From Pseudomonadota bacterium (GTDB lineage Bacteria; Myxococcota; Polyangia; GCA-2747355; JACKDQ01): DNA of 5,509 nucleotides. The translations under genes and the position numbers were made by a program. The notes beneath the pieces were generated by a model, which saw only the letters and a list, made by a program, of their open reading frames with translations, did not search any database and was not told where the DNA came from. Shown piece after piece: positions 1 to 5,454 of this stretch (position 1 is its first letter; the number at the start of each line of letters is the position of its first letter). The stretch spans positions 1 through 5,509 of the forward strand of contig JAUVBO010000277.1 of assembly GCA_030591195.1 (NCBI GenBank), in the 5' to 3' direction.

Positions 1-1236
1 CGCGTAGCCCCTCTGTCCCAGGGCCCGCGCTGCCTCCAGCCCGGCCGGGCCCGCGCCGACCACCAGGATCGAGCGCTCGGATTCCCTCGGCTCGATCCAC
101 TCGGGGTGCCAGCCGCGGCGCCACTCCTCGCCCATCGTCGGGTTCTGGGTGCAGCGGATCGGCGTGCAGGTCAAGTCTCCCGAGACGCAGACATTGCAGC
201 CGATACACTCGCGGATCTCGTCGATCCGCCCCTGCTCGACCTTGGCCGGCAGGAACGGATCGGCGATCGACGGCCGCGCGGCGCCGATCAGGTCGAGCAC
301 CCCACGGCGTAGCTGGGCGACCATCGCGTCGGGCGAGGTGAAGCGGCCGACGCCGACCACCGGCTTGCTGGTCAGCTGCTTGACGAAGGAGATCTGCGCT
401 TCCTGGTAGCCCTCGGCGGCGAAGCGCGAGCTGACCGAGTCGTTGCTCCAGTCGCTGACGTTGACGTCCCACAGGTCGGGCAGCTCCGCGAGCATCTCGA
501 CCAGCTCGCGACCCTCGCCCTCGGCGCAGATCCCGTCCGGCCCGAGCAGCTCGTCCACGGCCAGGCGCAGGGCCACCGCGCAGCTGTCGCCCACCGCGTC
601 CTTGGTCTCCTCGAGCAGCTCGCGCAGCAACCGCGCGCGGTTCTCGAGGCTGCCGCCGTACTCGTCGGTGCGGTGGTTGCGACGGCGCTGCAGGAAGTGC
701 ATCGGCAGCGAGAGGTCGTGGCCGGCGTAGACGTAGATGATGTCGAAGCCGGCATCCCGGGCGCGGAGCACGGCAGAACGATGCCAGCGGCGGAAGGCGC
801 GGATGTCGGCCTTGGTCATCGCCCGCGCCTGCACCGGCACCAGCCGCTTGACCGGCTGGTGGGAAGGGGCCAGCGGCGGCAGCCGGCTATAGAGGTTGGG
901 GCCCGAGACGCCGTTGTGCGCCAGCTGGATCCCCGCCAGCGCCTCGTGGCGGTGGACCGCCTCGGCCATCAGCGCCAGCGCTGGTACGTCCCGGTCGTCC
1001 CACAGGCGACCCTCGATGTCGGGCGAGAGATCGCCGCTCGGGTGGATCTCGCACTCCTCGGTGCAGACCACCGCCCAGCCCCCCTCGGCCTTGACGCCGC
1101 GCATCGCCGCGTGGGCTCGCGGCATCCGGTGCCCCATGGCGTTGCAGTGGGGGACCTGATAGAAGCGGTTCTTCGCCACCACCGGGCCAATGCGCACCGG
1201 CTCGAAGAGGATGTCATAGCGGGGATCACGCGACAT
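1..1236 (-). CDS. Trimethylamine/dimethylamine/histamine dehydrogenase-family Fe-S flavoprotein (N-terminal 412 residues, cut by window edge)
   Basis: Family role: oxidative dealkylation or deamination of small amines, with electrons passing from a covalent FMN through a 4Fe-4S cluster to an electron-transfer flavoprotein in the cytoplasm. From the start the protein follows remembered trimethylamine dehydrogenase (TMADH) closely: RDPRYDILFEP, NRFYQVPHC, VKAEGGWA, RDAGFDIIYVY, TDEYGGSLENRAR, ARPSIADPFLPAKVEQGR. An Old Yellow Enzyme-type FMN barrel covers about residues 1-340. Cys31 matches the 6-S-cysteinyl-FMN cysteine. Tyr170, His173, Arg224, Trp263 and Asp266 match TMADH Tyr169, His172, Arg222, Trp264 and Asp267. 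Cys344, Cys347, Cys350 and Cys362 are the cluster ligands. A dinucleotide-fold motif, GAGPAG (394-399), opens the next domain. About 320 more residues are expected beyond the left edge. Two pocket positions differ from TMADH (Tyr60 is Glu61, Trp355 is Asp354), so trimethylamine is an unlikely substrate and a histamine-dehydrogenase-like or unknown amine is more plausible. The ATG matches the family N-terminus and has AAGGAG six bases upstream. Confidence 0.93.
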   Translation of the reverse strand, partial: MSRDPRYDILFEPVRIGPVVAKNRFYQVPHCNAMGHRMPRAHAAMRGVKAEGGWAVVCTEECEIHPSGDLSPDIEGRLWDDRDVPALALMAEAVHRHEALAGIQLAHNGVSGPNLYSRLPPLAPSHQPVKRLVPVQARAMTKADIRAFRRWHRSAVLRARDAGFDIIYVYAGHDLSLPMHFLQRRRNHRTDEYGGSLENRARLLRELLEETKDAVGDSCAVALRLAVDELLGPDGICAEGEGRELVEMLAELPDLWDVNVSDWSNDSVSSRFAAEGYQEAQISFVKQLTSKPVVGVGRFTSPDAMVAQLRRGVLDLIGAARPSIADPFLPAKVEQGRIDEIRECIGCNVCVSGDLTCTPIRCTQNPTMGEEWRRGWHPEWIEPRESERSILVVGAGPAGLEAARALGQRGYA

Positions 1237-1242
1237 GAGCAG

Positions 1243-1248
1243 CTCCTT
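1243..1248 (-). promoter_or_regulatory. Ribosome binding site of the amine dehydrogenase gene
   Basis: Read on the minus strand this is AAGGAG, followed by six bases (CTGCTC) and the ATG at 1236-1234. It is a near-perfect Shine-Dalgarno match and fixes the start, in agreement with the family N-terminus. Confidence 0.8.
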
Positions 1249-1256
1249 GGCATGCC
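1249..1256. repeat. Perfect 8-bp palindrome GGCATGCC just upstream of the dehydrogenase ribosome binding site
   Basis: GGCATGCC abuts the Shine-Dalgarno sequence of the minus-strand gene. It could be part of a protein-binding site or could occlude translation, but an 8-bp palindrome is not rare in DNA this GC-rich, so no function is claimed. Confidence 0.3.
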
Positions 1257-1281
1257 GGCCGCGTTGGTACCACGGGTCCTC

Positions 1282-1344
1282 GGCAAGATCGACAGCCACG
1301 AGGCAAGTGGGGCCGCACACCCCGCTTGCTGGCAAGTGCTTGCC
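1282..1344. promoter_or_regulatory. Cluster of GGCAAG/CTTGC half-sites, candidate operator in the divergent promoter region
   Basis: GGCAAG occurs at 1282-1287, 1302-1307 and 1331-1336. Its inverse occurs as CTTGC at 1325-1329 and CTTGCC at 1339-1344. The core is a 14-bp near-palindrome, GGCAAG-TG-CTTGCC, at 1331-1344. It is overlapped on its left by CTTGC-TG-GCAAG (1325-1336), so consecutive half-sites alternate in orientation every 7 bp. GGCAAGTG is also an 8-bp direct repeat (1302 and 1331). A further CTTGC lies at 1409-1413. The region separates two divergent genes, so a shared regulator is a reasonable inference. Neither the regulator nor the -35/-10 boxes could be identified. Confidence 0.45.
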
Positions 1345-1354
1345 GCCGACAGGA

Positions 1355-1373
1355 GGTTGCACCAGAGGCAACC
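1355..1373. repeat. Inverted repeat GGTTGC-N7-GCAACC
   Basis: A perfect 6-bp inverted repeat with a 7-base spacer, 78 bp before the lipoprotein start codon. It could be a second regulator site or a small hairpin if transcribed. No poly-T follows, so it is not a terminator. Confidence 0.4.
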
Positions 1374-1381
1374 GGCGGAGA

Positions 1382-1425
1382 TCGCGAGGCAATCATTTCA
1401 GCACGCTCCTTGCATCACCTCGCGA
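1382..1425. repeat. Inverted repeat TCGCGAGG-N28-CCTCGCGA upstream of the lipoprotein gene
   Basis: Two perfect 8-bp inverted arms at 1382-1389 and 1418-1425 flank 28 bases that include the most AT-rich stretch of the spacer (AATCATTTCA, 1391-1400). The right arm ends 25 bp before the ATG at 1451. It may bracket the lipoprotein promoter or form a long-loop leader structure. No convincing sigma-70 pair was found inside it. Confidence 0.4.
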
Positions 1426-1441
1426 GTCACCAACCGCTCAC

Positions 1442-1445
1442 GGAG
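1442..1445 (+). promoter_or_regulatory. Ribosome binding site of the VWA lipoprotein gene
   Basis: GGAG lies five bases before the ATG at 1451. Together with the signal peptide that begins exactly there, it selects this start over any in-frame codon further upstream. Confidence 0.65.
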
Positions 1446-1450
1446 CTGAG

Positions 1451-2575
1451 ATGAACCTACGATCGGCCCCCTCGACCGCCACCGCCCTGTGTCTGGCAGC
1501 GACCATCGGCGTGGGCGGCTGCACCGGCGATCTGACGATGATCGGCTCGACGGCCGGCGTGGAGGTCGCCTGTAACGACGGGATCGACAACAACGCCGAC
1601 GGCGCCACCGACTGCGAGGACCCAGACTGCGCTGCCGCCTGCGCCCGCGGCTTCGGCGCCCATTCCCAGGCGATGGCGCCCCCCCCGCCCTGGCCGGTCT
1701 GCGCATCGGTCGGTGGGGAGGCCGAGCTGATCGGTGGCGGCGTGGACATCGTCTGGTTCGTCGACACCTCCGGCAGCATGAGCGAGGAGACCGCGTGGGT
1801 GCAGCAGAACCTCAACGCCTTCGCCACCTTCATCGCCACGCAGGATCTCGACTACCGGGTGGTGATGGTCGCCGACGGCAAAAAGATCTGCGTCCCGCCA
1901 CCCCTCGGCGGTCCGAGCTGCACCGACGGCGAGCGCTACCGCCACGTCAAGCGGCTCGTCGGCAGCACCAACGGGCTGTCGAGCGTGATCCAGAGCTACC
2001 CGGACTACGGAGACTTCCTCCGCCCTGGCGCGACCAAGACCTTCGTCGCCGTCAGCGACGACAACAGCTTCAAGTCGGCCGACTGGTTCCGCGACGAGCT
2101 CGCGGCCCTCGGGGGCTTCGACGACGGCTTCATCTTCCACAGCATCGTCGCCTATGGGACCGAGGCCAAGCGGGGCTGCGCCACCGGCGCGCGGATCGGC
2201 TCGGTCTACCTCCAGCTCAGCGCCGAGACCGGCGGGAGCAAGTTCCAGATCTGCCGCACGGACTGGAAACCGATCTTCGACGAGCTTGCCGCCTCGGTGG
2301 CCAAGACCGCCCGGCCGCCCTGCGCCTACGCCATGCCCGCCCCGCCGGTTGGCCAGCGCATCAACCCCGACCAAGTGCAGATCGCCTACCTCCAGGGAGC
2401 TCAGGCGACCCTCTTCAGCCCGGTGACCGACGAGGCGGCCTGTGGAACCCGCCGCGGCTTCTACTACGACGACCGCGACAGCCCGACCCAGGCGACCTTC
2501 TGCCCCGCGGCCTGCTCGATGATGGACGGCGGCAAGATCGAGATCAGCTTCGGCTGCCTCCAGCCCGTGCAATAG
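1451..2575 (+). CDS. Secreted lipoprotein with Asp/Cys-rich motif and von Willebrand factor A domain
   Basis: The 374-residue protein starts with a lipoprotein signal peptide: Arg4, a hydrophobic stretch at about 9-21 and lipobox VGGC with acylated Cys24. It should be anchored in the envelope facing the periplasm or outside. Residues 41-60 form a Cys/Asp-rich motif (CNDGIDNNADG, then DCEDPDC), common as I recall in myxobacterial surface proteins and probably Ca-binding or disulfide-stabilised. A short Pro linker (PPPP, 77-80) leads to a VWA domain at about 98-290. Its metal-dependent adhesion site looks complete: Asp105, Ser107 and Ser109 in DTSGS, probably Thr173, and Asp203 or Asp204 in AVSDD. 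Fourteen cysteines follow the lipobox, an even number consistent with disulfides in an exported protein. The C-terminal segment (about 300-374) carries YYDD and FCPAAC and may be a small partner domain. The ligand is unknown. Spacing of 136 bp to plsB suggests separate transcription. The function beyond adhesion or scaffolding is not inferable. Confidence 0.88.
   Translation: MNLRSAPSTATALCLAATIGVGGCTGDLTMIGSTAGVEVACNDGIDNNADGATDCEDPDCAAACARGFGAHSQAMAPPPPWPVCASVGGEAELIGGGVDIVWFVDTSGSMSEETAWVQQNLNAFATFIATQDLDYRVVMVADGKKICVPPPLGGPSCTDGERYRHVKRLVGSTNGLSSVIQSYPDYGDFLRPGATKTFVAVSDDNSFKSADWFRDELAALGGFDDGFIFHSIVAYGTEAKRGCATGARIGSVYLQLSAETGGSKFQICRTDWKPIFDELAASVAKTARPPCAYAMPAPPVGQRINPDQVQIAYLQGAQATLFSPVTDEAACGTRRGFYYDDRDSPTQATFCPAACSMMDGGKIEISFGCLQPVQ
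1679..1686 (+). repeat. Poly-C tract, 8 bases, in the lipoprotein linker
   Basis: Eight consecutive C bases encode most of the four-proline linker (residues 77-80) between the Cys/Asp-rich motif and the VWA domain. The frame is intact on both sides. A length change here would remove the whole VWA domain. Confidence 0.6.
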
Positions 2576-2588
2576 CGGAGATCTTCGC
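2575..2588 (+). other. Weak hairpin at the end of the lipoprotein gene
   Basis: GCGGAGATCTTCGC starts on the last base of the stop codon. As RNA it can form a 5-bp stem (one G-U pair) with a GAUC loop. No U tract follows, so an intrinsic terminator is not supported. It is the only fold seen directly after the stop. Confidence 0.2.
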
Positions 2589-2590
2589 AG

Positions 2591-2619
2591 TTGAAATGAG
2601 GCCCGCGCGGCGCTAGTTT
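2591..2619 (+). promoter_or_regulatory. Possible sigma-70-type promoter for plsB
   Basis: TTGAAA (2591-2596, five of six bases of the -35 consensus) is followed after exactly 17 bp by TAGTTT (2614-2619, three of six bases of the -10 consensus, with first, second and last correct). Transcription would begin near 2626, leaving a leader of about 86 bases before the GTG at 2712. The -10 match is weak, so this is a candidate only. Confidence 0.35.
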
Positions 2620-2673
2620 GCCCTGACAAACCAGCCACTTGCGACGCGTTGCGTCATCGTCGCCCGGTTTGTC
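2616..2673 (+). promoter_or_regulatory. Operator-like and leader-hairpin repeats upstream of plsB
   Basis: GTTTG (2616-2620) and CAAAC (2627-2631) form an inverted repeat with a 6-base spacer that overlaps the proposed -10 box and start site, where a repressor commonly binds. The same segment extended, GACAAACC (2625-2632), pairs perfectly with GGTTTGTC (2666-2673). That 8-bp stem encloses a second one, GACGC-GTT-GCGTC (2643-2655). If transcription starts near 2626 the nested stems would lie in the plsB leader. The middle segment can pair with only one of its two partners at a time. Function is inferred from position only. Confidence 0.35.
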
Positions 2674-2699
2674 GCGGATCGCCTCGGTGGTGTGCCTTT

Positions 2700-2705
2700 G
2701 GGGGA
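2700..2705 (+). promoter_or_regulatory. Probable ribosome binding site of plsB
   Basis: GGGGGA lies six bases before GTG (2712). It is a modest Shine-Dalgarno match, but it is the best purine-rich site near any in-frame start. The TTG at 2649 sits in the loop of the GACGC/GCGTC stem and has no such site. Confidence 0.45.
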
Positions 2706-2711
2706 AAAGAA

Positions 2712-5450
2712 GTGACGACGGAGCCTCCAGTGCTCGATGGTCCGGCTGACAGGGGCCGCGCGAAGGTGATCGTCGCGCAGGAGCCCGGCGAGGAGGCCGT
2801 GCCCGGGGTGCTCCCGGCCGACGCCACGTCCACCATCTCGCGAAGGGAGTCGATCACCGCCCCCCCCCCCGACCGCACCCCCCACGTCGGCGCCGCGCTG
2901 CATCGCTGGGGGCTGCTCGGCCGCTTCTTCGCGCGGCTGTTCTTCTCCAAGGTCTTCTTTCCTACGGAAGGGGTGGAGACGATCCGCAAGGCCGCCGAGC
3001 TCGGCACGGTGGTCTATATCCTCCGGTTGCGGCACACGCTCGAGTTTCTCTACTTCAACTACGCCTGCACCGTGCACGGCCTGCCCCTGGCTCGCTTCGC
3101 CAACGGCCTGCGGATGATCTTCTGGATTCCCGTGCGGCTACTCTTCCGCCGCTGGTTCGGCCGCGACCGGCGTGAGCCGATCGACACCCTGCGACGGCTG
3201 ACCCGCGCCCACCGCAGCTCGTCGATCTTTCTGCGCAACCACAGCCTCGTGCCGCCGCCGGACTTCAAGGGTCCCTACCTCGAGGCGCTGATCGAGGCCC
3301 AACGCACCTCGGACCGGCCGATCATGCTGGTGCCGATGACCGTGCTCTGGCGTGGGTCGCACAAGATCCGCGCCGCCAAGGGCTGGCTCAGTGGTCTCGA
3401 CCGGCTGATCGGCAACCAGGACGAGCCGCGGTTGCTGCGGCGGTTCTGGCAGGTGCTGCGCCACGCCAGCGATTCGTTGGCGGTGGTCTGCGAGCCCCTG
3501 TCACTGGCCGACTACCTCGCCGAGCGCGAGCAGGCGGGCGGTGACGCAGGTGGCGACGAGCAGCTCGCCGAGCAGCTGCGTGGCGAGCTGCTCGAGCGGA
3601 TCGAGGCCGAGCGCCGGGTGCGGCTCGGGCCCCACCGGGCCCACTTCATCCAGATCCGTCGCCGGATCCTCGACCGCCCCGAGGTCCGGACGGCGATGCA
3701 GCAGCGCGCGGAGAGCACCCGGCAGTCCGCCAAGCGGGTCCGCAAGCAGGCCTGGCGGACGCTGAAGAAGATGCAGGCCCAGCTCCACCCGCGCGGGGTG
3801 CACCGGCTGTCGCGGATCATACGCTGGGTCTGGCGGCGAATCTTCGAAGGTTTCGAGGTCGACGAGACGGGGATCGAGCGGGTGCGCGAGGCCGGCAAGA
3901 GCGGGCCGCTGATCTACCTGCCGAGCCACCGCAGCCACGTCGACTACCTGGTGATGTCGGACCTGCTGGTGGCGCGCGATCTGCTCCCGCCCCACATCGC
4001 CGCCGGCGCCAACCTCTCCTTCTGGCCCCTCGGCTGGCTCTTCCGCACCTCCGGGGCGTTCTTCATCCGCCGCCGGTATCACGGCGACGACCTCTACGCC
4101 GCGCTGCTGCAGGCCTACGTCAGCGAGGTGCTCAAGGAGGGGCACAACATCGAGGTGTTCATCGAGGGCGGCCGCACCCGCACCGGACGGTTGATGCCGC
4201 CGAGGCTCGGGCTGCTGGCGATGATCGCCGATGCGGTGACGCGCAAGGAAGCGCCGCGGGCTCACGTGGTGCCGGTGTCGATCGGCTACGAGCGGCTGGT
4301 CGAGCTGACCTCGCTGACCCGCGAGCTGACCGGCGGCACGAAGCGCCCGGAGAGCGTCCGGGGGCTCTTCCGCGCGGGCAAGGTGGTGCGGACCAAGCGT
4401 TCCTACGGCTACGTCAACGTCCAGTTCGGCGAGCCGATCGACGTCGGCGAGTTCCTCGCCCAGCGCGGCTACGATGACGAGGCGCCGCCGGAGACCCGCC
4501 AGCGGGCGATCCGCAGCCTCGGCTTCCACGCCATCTCGGGCGCCGGCGTGGTCACGGCGGTGACGCCGACGTCCGTGTGTGCCGCGGCGCTCCTCGCCCC
4601 GGGCACGCGAGGCGTGCGCGAGCCGACCCTGCGGCAAGCGGCGAATGTCATCGCCCAGGTCGCTCGCACCGGCAACGCCCGCTTCGTCTCCGGCGTCGGC
4701 GAGCAAGAGGAGCTGTCCGACGCGGTGATCGAGCGCGCGGTCGAGATGCTCGGGCGGGACGCCGCGATCCGCATCTTTGGCGGCGAGCACGACCGGATCT
4801 ACGTCTCCGAGGAGATGCAGCGCATCCGCCTCGAGTACTACAAGAACCAGCTGATGCAGCACCTGATCTCCCCGGCCCTGGTGGCGATGGTGCTGCGCGC
4901 CCTGCGCCGTCACGGCGAAGCCCCCTTCGCCCGCCAGACCGTCGATGAGGCGGCCCGGTTCGCCGGCAGCCTCGTCCGGCTGCACTTCGTCAACCACGCC
5001 GGCCAGCAGATCGAGGAGCTCAGCGAGCACACCTATCGCCGCCTCGAGAAGCTCCAGCTGATCACCCGCGACGAACAGGACCGCTTCGATCTGGCGCCGG
5101 CGGCCGAGGAACCGATCGCCCTGCTCGCCGGCTTGGTCGAGAACCTGATCGAGTCCCACCGCGCCACCGCCGAGGCGCTGCTGATGCTGCGGGCCGGGCC
5201 GCTGCCGCAGCAGACGGCCGCCGCCGAGGTCCTCGGCCAGCTTCATCGCTGGTACCTCACCGGCGAGCTTCGCCGCTACGAGACCTGCCAGATGCCGCTG
5301 GTCAAGATCGCGATCGAGTGGCTCCGTGAAGAGGGGATCCTCGAGCAACGCGACGACGAGATCGCGCTGGCCAAGGCCCACACCGACGGTCGCGCGCTCG
5401 AGGTGCTCGTCGAGCGCACCGAGCGGATGCTACCCAAGCCCGCCGCCTGA
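2712..5450 (+). CDS. plsB: Glycerol-3-phosphate 1-O-acyltransferase (PlsB type)
   Basis: It should catalyse transfer of a fatty acyl group from acyl-ACP or acyl-CoA to position 1 of sn-glycerol 3-phosphate, making lysophosphatidate, the first step of phospholipid synthesis at the inner membrane. All four acyltransferase blocks are present in order: HRSHVD (406-411, catalytic HX4D), GAFFIRR (448-454), FIEGGRTRTGR (483-493) and VPVSIGYE (520-527). The flanking PPHIAAGANLSFWPLGWLFR and YGYVNVQFGEP also match Escherichia coli PlsB as remembered, as do LEYYKNQL and the long helical C-terminal domain (about 560-912). The N-terminal domain is present (VVYILRLRHTLEFL; IMLVPMTVLW). At 912 residues it is about 100 longer than the 807-residue E. 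coli enzyme, and its HX4D motif lies about 100 residues later. The first 60 or so residues are Pro/Ala/Glu-rich and look disordered. GTG at 2712 is chosen for its upstream GGGGGA; a TTG at 2649 would add 21 unlikely residues. The mitochondrial/peroxisomal-type relatives of this family are a less likely reading. The gene ends four bases from the end of a convergent gene. Confidence 0.93.
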   Translation: MTTEPPVLDGPADRGRAKVIVAQEPGEEAVPGVLPADATSTISRRESITAPPPDRTPHVGAALHRWGLLGRFFARLFFSKVFFPTEGVETIRKAAELGTVVYILRLRHTLEFLYFNYACTVHGLPLARFANGLRMIFWIPVRLLFRRWFGRDRREPIDTLRRLTRAHRSSSIFLRNHSLVPPPDFKGPYLEALIEAQRTSDRPIMLVPMTVLWRGSHKIRAAKGWLSGLDRLIGNQDEPRLLRRFWQVLRHASDSLAVVCEPLSLADYLAEREQAGGDAGGDEQLAEQLRGELLERIEAERRVRLGPHRAHFIQIRRRILDRPEVRTAMQQRAESTRQSAKRVRKQAWRTLKKMQAQLHPRGVHRLSRIIRWVWRRIFEGFEVDETGIERVREAGKSGPLIYLPSHRSHVDYLVMSDLLVARDLLPPHIAAGANLSFWPLGWLFRTSGAFFIRRRYHGDDLYAALLQAYVSEVLKEGHNIEVFIEGGRTRTGRLMPPRLGLLAMIADAVTRKEAPRAHVVPVSIGYERLVELTSLTRELTGGTKRPESVRGLFRAGKVVRTKRSYGYVNVQFGEPIDVGEFLAQRGYDDEAPPETRQRAIRSLGFHAISGAGVVTAVTPTSVCAAALLAPGTRGVREPTLRQAANVIAQVARTGNARFVSGVGEQEELSDAVIERAVEMLGRDAAIRIFGGEHDRIYVSEEMQRIRLEYYKNQLMQHLISPALVAMVLRALRRHGEAPFARQTVDEAARFAGSLVRLHFVNHAGQQIEELSEHTYRRLEKLQLITRDEQDRFDLAPAAEEPIALLAGLVENLIESHRATAEALLMLRAGPLPQQTAAAEVLGQLHRWYLTGELRRYETCQMPLVKIAIEWLREEGILEQRDDEIALAKAHTDGRALEVLVERTERMLPKPAA
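2860..2870 (+). repeat. Poly-C tract, 11 bases, near the 5' end of plsB
   Basis: Eleven consecutive C bases encode the last base pair of Ala50 and three prolines (51-53) in the disordered N-terminal segment. A shorter six-C run follows at 2877-2882. The same reading frame has high GC3 on both sides, which argues that the displayed length is in frame. Tracts of this length are prone to slippage during replication and to sequencing error. Confidence 0.7.
3557..3594 (+). repeat. 13-bp perfect inverted repeat inside plsB
   Basis: CGAGCAGCTCGCC (3557-3569) and GGCGAGCTGCTCG (3582-3594) are exact inverse complements separated by 12 bases. They encode a Glu/Leu/Gln-rich helix (about residues 282-295). 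In mRNA this would be a strong hairpin. It most likely reflects repeated GAG/CTG/CTC codons in a helical segment, and no regulatory role is claimed. Confidence 0.5.
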
Positions 5451-5454
5451 GGAG

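Noticed and set aside
1330..1343. Sigma-54-like promoter TGGCA...TTGC
   Set aside because: The spacing between the GG and GC elements is 9 bases rather than the strict 10, and the sequence is better explained as the GGCAAG-TG-CTTGCC palindrome.
673..1449. Open frame of 258 codons on the plus strand within the dehydrogenase region
   Set aside because: It is a shadow of the minus-strand dehydrogenase, whose product matches the TMADH family from residue 1. The plus-strand product has no motif.
1235..1450. Upstream extension of the lipoprotein reading frame to an ATG at 1235
   Set aside because: It would add 72 unlike residues before a perfect lipoprotein signal peptide and would run through the inverted repeats and antisense to the dehydrogenase ribosome binding site.
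1457..2638. Open frame of 393 codons on the minus strand opposite the VWA lipoprotein
   Set aside because: It is antisense to a gene with a signal peptide, lipobox and metal-binding site. The antisense product is repetitive Gly/Ala/Val/Arg sequence with no domain.
2649..2711. TTG at 2649 as the start of plsB
   Set aside because: It has no ribosome binding site, lies in a stem-loop and adds 21 residues that look non-coding. The GTG at 2712 has GGGGGA upstream.
3501..5381. Open frame of 626 codons on the minus strand opposite plsB
   Set aside because: It lies wholly antisense to a clear PlsB with all catalytic motifs. Long antisense open frames are expected in DNA this GC-rich, and its predicted protein is low-complexity (Leu/Ala/Asp/Arg/Gly) with no recognisable motif.
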